64,000 nt of DNA. Origin: Euonymus europaeus (Eukaryota; Streptophyta; Magnoliopsida; Celastrales; Celastraceae). Under the pieces are notes generated by a model. It was not told where the DNA came from, searched no databases, and saw only the letters and a program-made list of their open reading frames with translations. Location of the stretch: NCBI GenBank assembly GCA_963580455.1, contig OY756957.1, positions 3,353,001 to 3,417,000 of the forward strand, written 5' to 3'. The position numbers and the translations under genes were made by a program. This document shows, piece by piece, positions 1 through 10,222 of the stretch (the stretch's first letter is position 1; each line of letters begins with the position of its first letter).

Positions 1-364
1 TGGAAAACTAAGGGGTAGAAATCCATTGTGTTTTCAGTGGGCGCCTTTGGTTTCAAGTCTTTAGTTGGTAAAGTATGTGGTCTTTTTTTTTACGTGGCAA
101 AGTGGCAAAGGAGGGCTTTTTGATTGAGACTTAGTCACCATGTATGTGTTGTCAAGCTTTCTGTTCACAGGTCACTAGATGAGAATCAAAAGTGGAACGC
201 ATTCTAGTTCTAGAATTTTAGGTATCCTGGGTCCTCACATTTTAGGTTTCTCTTATTTAGATAATCCACAGTTTCATAGCAGCTGTTTTTTTTCCTGTCT
301 TAAAATTAAGGTTCACTTGATAAATGTGGAATTTAAATATTTGTAATTTCTTTTTAAAGGGTTG
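1..364. other. intergenic, no gene seen
   Basis: AT-rich sequence with T runs and short ORFs only. I see no splice-bounded reading frame and no family similarity. It ends at the left terminus of the MITE that begins at 365. Confidence 0.5.
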
Positions 365-613
365 GGGCACCAAAATTTTTTGGAAAAATTCAAAAAATGA
401 TAAATGTGTGGTTTACATTGTAACGATTTCGACAATATATTTTTTGTTCGAAACAAAAATAAAAAATCATAGCGATCTAAAATTGAATGTCTAGATTTTA
501 TATCTGACGGTTTAGAATTGTCACACATTTTCACGATAATTATGAAAATATATCGTTGAGATCGTTACGATTTACACTATACATTTATTATTTTTAAAAT
601 TTTTTTGGTGCCC
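365..613. mobile_element. MITE-like fold-back element, copy 1
   Basis: The left end reads GGGCACCAAAATTTTTT and the right end is its near reverse complement (TTTTTTTGGTGCCC), giving terminal inverted repeats of about 17 bp. The interior also folds back: about 40 bp near 400-440 (ending CGACAATATAT) pairs imperfectly with about 40 bp near 550-590 (ATATATCGTTGAGATCG). It has no coding capacity, so it would be non-autonomous. I could not find a convincing target-site duplication, so the superfamily is unassigned; the termini recall Mutator-like MITEs. A related copy lies at 59308-59616. Confidence 0.6.
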
Positions 614-1243
614 TAAATTGGGCCACTTGACAAGTCCAGTTGTTGGACATGCCCCAATCCATTTTTAACAATAATCGAGTTGGCTAAAATTGAATCTTCT
701 CAGAGGATAAAAATAAATATAATTCAAATACTCAGAAGTTAATCACGATAACGTATTGATTATTGAGACCTTCTAATCAGTTAAAGTAAACAACAGTTAA
801 CTACCAGAAGAATGCAACTTTTGCAAGATCCGAGAAATTAAATAAATTTTAATTAAATTTATTGAAAACTATTGATTTGTTAATACTTCACAATGTAAAG
901 AGAGTCTCTACTTTGGCGGATATGTGCTCTTGCTGGTTATCAGATCTAAACCGTCGGTTTTCTGTGGTACATCATCATTTAACCGTCAAATTTGCTGACT
1001 TTTTTCCTTTGAACTATTGACTCTTTAAGTGCAGCGGTCATGGAACATCCACGAAAGTGACTGTATATTTCGCTCTATGGGTGTCCGCGCAGTAAACATC
1101 CACGTAAGTGGGGCCGTTTGTAGGTTGGAATGTCTTTGGTGCAGATTGGGGAATTGGGATCTATTCTTCTTAGTCGTGCCTCTAATCATCATCTAATCGA
1201 GGTCAGTTAGTCGTTGCACCTATACTTTATAGCATGGCACACC
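614..1243. other. intergenic, no gene seen
   Basis: AT-rich sequence with no supported reading frame, RNA gene or strong repeat. It ends at the left duplication of the truncated SINE at 1256. Confidence 0.45.
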
Positions 1244-1255
1244 CATCCTATTGTT

Positions 1256-1372
1256 TGGTTGGGACGGGACTAAACAATCCGTCTATCAACCCGTGTCAAC
1301 GGAATGTCGGTAAAATGTTAGTCGCAGATTATGCGACCCAACAATAAGGGAGAGGTGTTCAAAAGTCTCACT
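1256..1372 (-). mobile_element. 5'-truncated SINE, 3' part only
   Basis: About 117 bp matching the 3' half of the SINE at 15614-15843. Shared blocks, read on the + strand, start at GGTTGGG(A/G)C(A/G)GGAC and continue through the CGGTA(A/G)AATGT region. It is flanked by a 12-bp direct repeat, CATCCTATTGTT, at 1244-1255 and 1373-1384. Perfect flanking repeats around a partial copy indicate a 5'-truncated insertion made by target-primed reverse transcription, not later decay. The tRNA-like promoter half is absent, so it should be transcriptionally dead. Confidence 0.65.
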
Positions 1373-2069
1373 CATCCTATTGTTAGTATATGGCCATGCA
1401 TATTGTAACTATGAGCCTCATTTTATTGAACGTTGTGTGGTTTTTCAAAATGGTTCTACATGTTTCTATTTGTACCAGCTTTGGGGTTTTGACACTCATA
1501 CCATTTACTATTTAAGTTTCTTGAGGCTATTTAAGCGCTGGCATGTGATTTTTGTATAGAGTGTCGACTATTTCTTGAGTTGCTTGCCTTTGGAATGCAC
1601 TAAAGTTTCTTGTATCTGTTCCAGGGTAAATTGTATCTACTTCTTCTAGGCACAACGGCTCTCAGTCCGGTATGTACATCATTTTGATATGCTGTTTAAG
1701 GTTGCAAAACATAGGAAAACAAGTGGGATCTATTTCTTGAAAGAAAGAACAACGCGAGACCTATCGTTCCGTTACAAGTTTATAAGTAGTAATTTTGAGT
1801 TTGATTAGGAATTTTTAAGTTAACTGTGATTTTGATCTAGTACACCTAATTTTAGCTAATATTGGGTGGTGGAGCTGCGTTAACAGAGCAATAGTTCAGG
1901 TTACTAAGCCGTTGCTTTTCAAGCTGGTACCTGCTGTTGTACATCTTGGGGTGCTTTTGATTGCATAATTTGTGCCCTTGTCTTTCACCGCGCAAAGGTT
2001 GCCGGTCTCAATTTTGTCTTTGGCATCTTCAGTGTTGGAGGAATGCTAAATCATCATTTCTCCTTTTAG

Positions 2070-2267
2070 ATTGGATACAAAGGAGATAACTTTCTCCCAG
2101 ACAGTGCTAAACATATTGCTTCGATGGTCCGTGATGATCATGATTCATTCATGATATATCAACAGAGTATTAATCACATAAATTCCAATTTCAGCATTGA
2201 CCCTGCCAGGATTTTTACCTGCAAGCAACGATGCTTGGAATTTGGAAATCTAGACAGCTTTGACAAG
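2070..2267 (+). other. unexplained exon-like open frame
   Basis: A 198-bp frame (66 codons) preceded by a pyrimidine-rich tract ending in TTTTAG and followed by AAG|GTGAAC, so it could be an internal exon. The predicted peptide begins IGYKGDNFLPDSAKHI and ends NLDSFDK. I recognise no family and find no neighbouring exons in a compatible phase. It may be a decayed gene fragment or chance. Confidence 0.2.
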
Positions 2268-2449
2268 GTGAACAGTTACATGCACACACAAAGATCTTTC
2301 TTCCTTCGCCGCCTTCTCTGCATGCATTTCTTGGGGGAAGTTGATCTTTACATCAACTGAGACAGGAATCGAGATATTGTCCATATCCTAATACAAGGCA
2401 CTGAATTAGTCAAATATCAGATGACATGTTTTGTGTAAAAAAAGGATCC

Positions 2450-2468
2450 AATATATATATATATATAT
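2450..2468. repeat. (AT)n microsatellite
   Basis: Uninterrupted AT dinucleotide run of about 19 bp in intergenic DNA. Confidence 0.85.
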
Positions 2469-2853
2469 TCTTTTATTTTTCCTCCTTTTTGTAATAAGAG
2501 ATAAAAAAAGGAACTGAAATGTGCCAAATTTCCCCTCTTTTCACGAAGCAGTACAAGTATATGTAAATGCCTTTTTCTTTCTCTTTCCCTTTTGTATTTC
2601 ATTGTGCAGCTGGTACAAATGCAGTAAACAATATGTTGTTCTCTGCCATTATTGGTTTGCCAATGCAGTGTAGTATGGAAAATATTTCCCAGCCGCGGAA
2701 GATCTTAAAGTCTTGCTCCCGGCGTAAATTGATCAATGTTCTTTGGTTTACAGGGTATCAATTGCAGGATTACAAGATATTTTTTATATTCTGTTTCTTA
2801 TAATCCTTTTTTACTAAGTTGTTTTATGGATTGTGGGGATGGGAACCCTCAGT

Positions 2854-2856
<3 letters not shown>

Positions 2857-2892
<36 letters not shown>
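2857..2892. repeat. (GA)n microsatellite
   Basis: Uninterrupted GA dinucleotide run of about 36 bp, probably length-polymorphic. Confidence 0.9.
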
Positions 2893-2896
<4 letters not shown>

Positions 2897-4915
2897 TTTT
2901 TGTTTGTCTTGCAGAGTATACCCTTTTTCATCCCCTTGTAGACGAGCTTGAATATTTCCTTGTTCTCTTATGTTCAAATAATTGACACCCAGAAACGATG
3001 GTAGCTTTTGTTAGATTTGTAGTCACACAATACACACGTTATCTATCTGATTTGGGATACCCATATCACTTACATTTGTGACAAAACAACCAAGTCCAAG
3101 TTTGGAACACAAGCAAAAGAGTTGAAAATGACTTCAAAACTTAGTAAACTTAATAATTGGAGCTGGGTCCAAATTAACTTAATAATTGGTTCCAAAGTAA
3201 ATTGATATATGAAATGTTTCCTTATAAAATATCCAAGTCCATAGACTTTGGAATACACCATGAGAAGTCGAGAAATAAAAATATACCACCGCGCTCATTG
3301 CGTCAACTTGACTCACCCATGATAATATATATAGTATAGATATATATATAGATATGAACTATAAAATACAGAGATTAGCTCAAATTCATTTTGATTCCTT
3401 TTTTCTTCTCTTAATTATCTCGACTCTCAAGTCCAAAGTCTAAACCTACCCCTTTACATTTATTCTTGGCACATATTCTATAACAAGCAGCTTATGAGAA
3501 GATGTACCCAGAAAAAAATTATGGGAAAAAAAAAACAGTATTTAGATTAGCTACTTCTTCCGACAGCCAGTCCATACTCCATAGATTATATAATCAATGC
3601 CTATCTATTCTTAATTCCATTTTAAAAAGGATAATTTCATGTTCAACGGACCAAAAACACAATTTGTATTAACATATTTGAGAGACTAATTAAATGGATC
3701 TTGGATGCTCACTCATATACAAGTCAATGATATATTCGAGTGCATATATATATAAGTAAGATAATGAGAACTACAAACCATCTCACTATTAGACGGAAAC
3801 AATGATCTGGGATAAATAATCGCCATCTCACTAACTCTGCAAATCTGGAGGCAAGTGACCGAGAATGCTATCTGAGAACGTTTACAATAGAAAATATAAG
3901 TCAGAGTAAATTAACATGTGACGTAGTGGTAGAGTTGCAGAAAATGCAATCTAGAGATCACATGATCAATTCATCTTCACATAATATATGGATAAATAAT
4001 GTGTATTTACAAAAGTACTAATCAATTGAGGCATTTCCTTGTCTCAATTTTGGTTGACTAATCTTTTTTGCTTGCAAGAGTAACAACTATGAACTAACCA
4101 CTTGCTAGTAGGATTGTAGGACCCAAAAACAATGTAAATGCCTTAAATTCAGACATTAATAATGATGATGATATTGAATGTGAAGTAACAAACTCTAGAA
4201 AAGAGAGTAACAATCATCTTGGTCCCATATACTTCATGTTTGGACAATAGATCCCTATTGAATTGTCCTTATCTCTACATTTATTTATATACGCACCACA
4301 CACCATTTTTATTTTGTGTGGCTATATGTGCCTTTCATGCAAAAAGTGCACCCTCTTCTTGAATCTTCTTCTGCTGCTCTACTAGTGGAACAGAATAGGC
4401 ACCAATACTCTTTCATTCCCATTCTCAGCTGGGAAAAAAAATGTGACTAGATAATAACCTTTTTTATGTTTTTCTGATTTTGTGGAGACTTTGATGGACA
4501 GCTTATAAGGTAGCTTATAGATACAATCGATAGTTAGCTTAAAAACTGTTTTAGAATTGTTGAACCAAATGGTACCTAACAATGCAATTAGTTTTACTAT
4601 ATTTTCCTTCAATCCATCAAAGATGGATTAGGTAAGTTGTGATTTGTTCTCAATCTTCCAATCCATTTGACTTAAAATGTCAGTTATCTCAATAATTCAA
4701 TGGCAATCACAAATTTTGCAGGTACCATGTAGAATAATAATATCAATAACAGTATTTTTGCGACAGAGTCCTCTAATCTGTTCATTCACAATAGAACAGA
4801 AAAAATGAAAAGAAGTCAAGAAAGAACAGATAGATTTCTCTATTAGGACTCTGGCTGTAATTGTGATACCACTAATAGCATCTTCAGTTGATTACTGCTA
4901 TGCATAATTTCTTTA
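2893..4915. other. intergenic, with a SINE-like head near 3918-3985
   Basis: No gene is supported. Around 3918-3985 (+) there is a tRNA-promoter-like pair: GTGACGTAGTGGTAGAG resembles an A box, and TCACATGATCAATTC about 35 bp later resembles a degenerate B box. This layout matches the head of the SINE family seen near 30540-30745. The rest is AT-rich, and the part next to 4916 probably holds the 3' UTR of the MYB gene. Confidence 0.4.
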
Positions 4916-5912
4916 TCAGGTTACACTAATAGGTCTGATAAGGTAAGGAAGGGAAGACGATTGGTTTTCTTCTAAATGCCTAGGAGGAGCAGCAAGAGTG
5001 AGATCCAAATTGGGTTTTGCAGCATTTGGAGGATTAGTCTTTCTGTCTTCTTTATTAGACCAGATTTCTGCAGGATTATTGTAAGAACCCAACTGAGATG
5101 ACTTGGTTTCTTTATCATCTAATTTGATATTTTGTTGAAAAGAACCAAGGCCAGGCAGAGTAACAGTGGTATCACTTGACATGCAATTACTTGTATTGAC
5201 GTGATTTCGTGTTATGTTGATGCTCCCAACCTACAAAAAAAAAATCAAAAAAGTTCAGACCCAGTTCATAAACAAGATTTGAGAGATCAAAACACGATAA
5301 ATTAAGCCAAAAATTAGATTTATGTACCATGTCAAAGAGGCTTGAACGCCTCTCCTTCTTGTTAAGATTTGCTTGCCTAAGAAAGTACTTTTGAGCATGA
5401 CTTGCAACTTGTGTTGGAGTTCTTGTTGCCACAAAATTTCTTGATATGCCTCTCCAGTCACCCTTCCCTAGCTTCTCTAGCCCGACGAGAAAACTCCGGT
5501 GCTCCTCCTCTGTCCATGGAACTCCTAATCATCCCAAATTACATGAATCACACAAAAATCATACCAAAAAAGATAAATAACAGATTAGTTTTGATGTTGT
5601 GAATTTACCTTTCTTTCTTTCTTGGGCTCGGCCGATGAGGCCATCGGAGAGATAACTAATGTTTGTTTTGTCTGAATTTTCATCTCTTGAAGAGCACAAT
5701 GAAGAACATGATGATGGAGATGAATACAAGCTATCCATGCTAAAACTCTTCTTCATAACAATAGAAGAAAAGGAGTAAGGCATGTCAAGTTGTACCCCAA
5801 ATAGCCTAACCCCCCCTGCAGCAACAAAAGTAGTAGTTCCTCTGTAAATAGTGCAAGTCCTTGAATTATGGCCTATGTTTCCACAATGTGAGCACTTTCT
5901 TCCCATTTTCAC
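4916..5912 (-). CDS. CCHC zinc-knuckle, MYB-related (SHAQKYF) transcription factor
   Basis: Predicted nuclear DNA-binding regulator of 271 aa in three exons: 5912-5609, 5524-5328 and 5230-4916. All junctions are GT-AG and phases agree. Residues 7-20 form a CX2CX4HX4C knuckle ([14 protein letters not shown]). Residues 36-40 are RLFGV, a known plant repression motif. Residues 103-165 are a single MYB repeat (start VPWTEEEH) with the signature SHAQKYF at 143-149. Residues 242-246 are LDLTL, an LxLxL EAR-type repression motif. This order is typical of the plant MYBS3/KUA1-like family, whose members bind I-box/TATCCA-type elements; target binding here is inferred from family. Many relatives start at the second Met (residue 3), so either ATG may be used. 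Two repression motifs suggest a repressor. It resembles what I recall as At5g56840. Confidence 0.93.
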
Positions 5913-5959
5913 CTAGACAAAAATTCTACGCACTCTAACAATCCATCAATACCAACTCT

Positions 5960-6012
5960 AACAAAGTTAGAGAGAGAGAGAGAGAGATGGAGAGAGAGAG
6001 AGAGGAGATGTA
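5960..6012. repeat. GA/CT-rich tract in the MYB 5' leader
   Basis: Two (GA)n runs separated by GATG. They lie 50-100 bp upstream of the MYB start codon, so on the minus strand they form a CT-rich 5' leader. A TATATAT stretch near 6031-6037 upstream could be the TATA box. Confidence 0.6.
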
Positions 6013-6039
6013 AGTATTGGTTTGGTGGTATATATGATG

Positions 6040-8950
6040 ATTGGGGGGTGTGGTGGGGTTTAAGAAAATGGATTGCACACCAAGTGAAGATGATTGGATA
6101 GGCTATTTGTGTTTTGGATGGCAATACTTCATTCACTGGAGATTTTTTCTTCTTTAACTTGTCTTCTAAACAATAGAAAAATGTGAGTTTCACATTAGGT
6201 AGCTAGCTAGGTTGGAACACTTGGATTCACATTTTTTATACAGAGTGATGTAGTGCAAGCACATAGTACAAAATTGTACATACATATTAATACAACTTTT
6301 GATCAAAGGTGTACAGTAGTTTAGATATTTTAATTGAAAGAAATGGAAGACAAATATGCACAGAAAATCTGAACTTTGAATGTCAATGTTGATCAACTAA
6401 CAGATTTACTGTTGATTGAACACATATTGTTATTATGACCTGGAATTTGCTTTCAATGACTCAATTTCTGGGTTTATCAAGAATATAAAACATTTCAGTC
6501 TTTGTCAATTGTTGGTGAATATGCATAAAGTCTTACTTGAAAGACCAAACAAAATCAGCTTTTAAAATGGGTTAATATTTTGACAACAACGGTATATATA
6601 TTACTTCTCTTGTGTAGACATCCTTTTTTTTTATAAAAATTATGGACTTTCTTCTCAGCCGTTGGATATGACCAATGGCTGAGATGATCATTTTTTCTCT
6701 CCTTCATCTTTTATCTCACCTTCATCCAGTCTCTCTTGTTCTGGTCCGCCTTGGTTTCCGATAAATGACCCATCAAAAAAATAAGAAATCAGTAAAAGAT
6801 CAAAACCAGAAATGGGTTCCTTTTAAATTAATTATTGTTACAATTTTTATCATGGGCATTAAAGGTCAAGGTTAATTTAGATTTTGGAAGACTAAAACCC
6901 AACCTTTTATTGTGAAACCCATCACTTAATCAAGTCAATTAGGGAGGAAAGAAACTCTGACATTCAATTGTTTTAACAAATCACGTCCATCAACCCCATT
7001 TTTTTTCTTAATCAATTATATAGAAGCCTATCATGACACCAGACATTAGGCTGCAATTTGCATTAAAAAATATGAGGGAACAATATAATTCTCTTTTCCA
7101 TATTAGACTATTAGTAAACCTAACACATAATTAAATGTAATAAACAGAGATAAAGACCTAGATTATATACTATGTAATAAAGGTGAACAACTTCTGGATA
7201 TGAGGGACTCACAATGGAAAGGGTCGGGAACAAACAAGATATACATAACCTTATCCGCATATGCAAGGTGTACACAACTTTTGTCCACATGATACGCGAA
7301 AAGACTATTTTTTGAAACATGAATCTGTGACCTCTAAAAGTACAACTTAATCACATAGCCACATGTTCGCATGTATTATATAACATATATATTGTCTGTG
7401 TGTGTATATATATTCCCAAATATCTTCTCAAACAACCTTTGTCATACTTTAAGATAATATATTATAACATGTGTGTATATATATAAGTATAATCCAACTT
7501 GCTATGTGAACTCAAAGACAACTGAATAAAATAATAATAAAAAAAAAGCTGAGGATTTTATTGGTCCTTCCCAGGTTGAACTAGTTAACGTGCGACTCAA
7601 CCCATTTGGCTTTATTTAGAGAAAGGGATCTTCCTCCCCAGAAGAAATAAAAAATATATATAAAAAATCATGCCATTTCAAAAATTACTCTTAACCCTCG
7701 TTTGACTAGATAATAAACCACTAAATTTGGCAACTACTTAGAATAATTATTTGCTTTGTATATCCATTGTATTTGTAAGTTGTGCAAGATTCCTGTTTAA
7801 GCATTCTCTTTACTCATCTAACTGCTAATTCTTTGACATGATGTAAATTGCAATTGTTTTTTTTGGGCTCTCGCTTGAACAATGAAAATCTTTCTTATTG
7901 GCTACCACAACATGTGACGTGGCTATAAGCTGTCAATCTTTCAACTTCTAAGAATTGTAATTTTATATTTAGATTTTTTTATAAATACATAGACATTGGG
8001 TTGTGGCTAAAAAACTGTTTGATAATGTAAAATGAAAGGCATAAACTAAGGTATGTACAAACCCCATCAAAACGATCTATTGTATGTCATAAACCAAATA
8101 AAAATAAAAATAAAAGCATAAAGTTTGAAAGGAAGAAAAAGCAAAAGAACAATGCAAGCATAAGTACTAAAATGTCTAATAAAAAAATTTAGGTACTAAA
8201 ACAACTTTTGGGAAAGTATAAAGCACTGCATCAAATCAATGTGTCTTTCATAATTTTAACTTTTGGTTAGGGTGGAGGTAGCTAGAAAGAGCATTTTCCA
8301 CAAACCCACTACCTAGAAGCACAAGGTTTGTAGTTCATTGGAAATTCCTACTCTGTGTATACTGGTTCTACCTCCACAATATAAACAAAGTTCACAAACA
8401 CCTCAAGCCCTTCCAATGAGTTCATAAAAAACAGACTTCACCATAAAGAAATTTAGAGTTCCTGAACTCTGAGATGACACCAAGAACCGCAGTACTTACA
8501 ATACAAGATTCTTAAAATAGAACAAAATCTCAGTTCAAAGATTCAATTAACTTTGGAATATAGGATTTGATGTGATTTAATGGCTATTTTTTTAATCAAA
8601 CAGGTTTCCTGATATTGGTCCTTTTTTAGTTGGTGAAAGTTGTAAAAGAAATTTCCACTTTGCACTTGTGTTTCATAAGTAAAAGGAAAGGCAGAGATCC
8701 ATCAACATTTGAAGGTGGAGGTGAAAATGAAAGGACAAGGTTACCACGCAGGTCATATTCAAATTAAGGGAATCGACCACTACTTATGAGAGCATATGAA
8801 TGTTATGTCGCATTGGTGTATCATATTTATCCTATCCTAATACATATTTCTTACTGTTTCAGTAACGCCACTCAAATCATCAAAAGTAGCATTGCATCAG
8901 AAATCATAATCAGATTTCAGTACTAGAGTGCTGCTACTATGTCCACTAGG
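6040..8950. other. large intergenic region, SINE-like remnant at about 7190-7370
   Basis: No gene supported; all ORFs are short and lack family similarity. Around 7190-7370 (minus orientation) the sequence carries CATGAATCTGTGACCTC followed by ACATAGCCACATGTTC. This matches the diagnostic head of the SINE family seen better at 30540-30745, so I read it as a degenerate copy. The remainder is AT-rich with short TATATA runs. The proximal few hundred bases should contain the MYB promoter. Confidence 0.4.
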
Positions 8951-9250
8951 AGACAAGGATTTTGGTATCAAATCCAATGAACAGTTGTAAAAAGTAACAC
9001 AAAAGATCTACAAGGACAACAAAGGCAGAAGATGGACAATGACATACCAGGTGCTTGAAACAGCGGCTCCAGTCTTCTGCACATAACATTAAAGACGATT
9101 TCTAGAGCGTAGACACTGAAGTCGCAATTGAAGAGAAGTGAACAGAGAGACAACCGCAGTTGGATGAATGAAGCTAGGGTTTGGCTCCCGCGAGGCCTCC
9201 GCTTTCCCCTCGTTCGTTCGAGGCATCTGCGTACATTTGCTTACATCACC
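8951..9250 (-). other. possible noncoding 5' exon
   Basis: A locally GC-richer block in AT-rich DNA, containing CCAAACCCTAGC-like plant leader sequence on the minus strand, then a good splice donor (ACCTG|GTATGT near 9047-9052). Short frames run through it but none matches a family. No matching downstream exon was found at lower coordinates, so this could be a lncRNA first exon, a gene relic or chance. Confidence 0.2.
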
Positions 9251-10222
9251 AACAATTATCAACTTCAAAGGGAGGGAGGGAGGGAGACCGAGAGTTGTAC
9301 ATGCTAGACTCCGTTGAAGGTAACGGGAAGTGAGAGTACAGAGTAGAACGTAAATTTACGTCGAAGCAAGCGGACTCCACAATGATTGGGCCGATTAAAT
9401 ATCAAAATGGGTCGCTCCAAGATCCATATCTTGTAGTATTTGGATTTTGAACAGCTCACGATCGTAGAATCGTACTGGACCTTCATATTGGGCTAGGCCT
9501 TACAGCAGACCTGCTCTGATAGCGATTTAATGTAAAAAAAAAAATCGTGAAATTGTTCGAGAATTTAATCATATATATTTTTATTCTAAATAAAATTTGA
9601 ATAGAACATAAAAATACATAAAATTTTGGACTATTTAAACTGTCAAATATAAATTCGAAACATTTTATGTCTCCTCCACAATAAATTTGATTTTTACTTT
9701 AAAATAAAAGACATGACTTAACTCATAAACTCGATACATCTTCGTTTATTATTTGAATAAAAAAAAGGGAGTCTCGCTCCAAAACCACTAAATTTAGGCA
9801 CAACAGACCCCAGGCACCCCTGGCCTTCCACCCTACTTTTTCTGTTAAGTAATTAAAAACAAGAAGAAGAAAAAAGTACGAACGACAAAAAAATTTAAAA
9901 AAAAAAAAAAAATCATTGCTTCTTAAAAAGAATTACAAACTTAAAAATTTTCATCATTTACAAAGCCTTGCAACCAGAGAAAGTGAGAACGGCTATACAT
10001 ATCTGAAGAACAATACCACAATTTTCTCACAATAAAATTTGAATCCACATAACATTTTGCTACCAAATCTATCTAGTGGTTCTCATACAAGTGACCTTCC
10101 TCCTCCAAAGTAACTCACAATGCTACTATCTTAAAAAGCTTCACCATTGTCAGTCAAAAATTCGTGTCGTTTCAGTGACTTGCGTTAAGTACTGCTTCGA
10201 AATTGCTCGAGTTCCGCACAAC
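9251..10222. other. kinase 3' UTR and intergenic DNA
   Basis: Immediately below the kinase stop codon, the minus strand reads as plausible 3' UTR. Continuing past the stop, the frame keeps weak resemblance to the family tail (VV, then Asn/Ser-rich) but is closed. Further left the DNA is AT-rich with A runs near 9531-9543 and 9895-9913, and no gene is supported. Confidence 0.4.
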
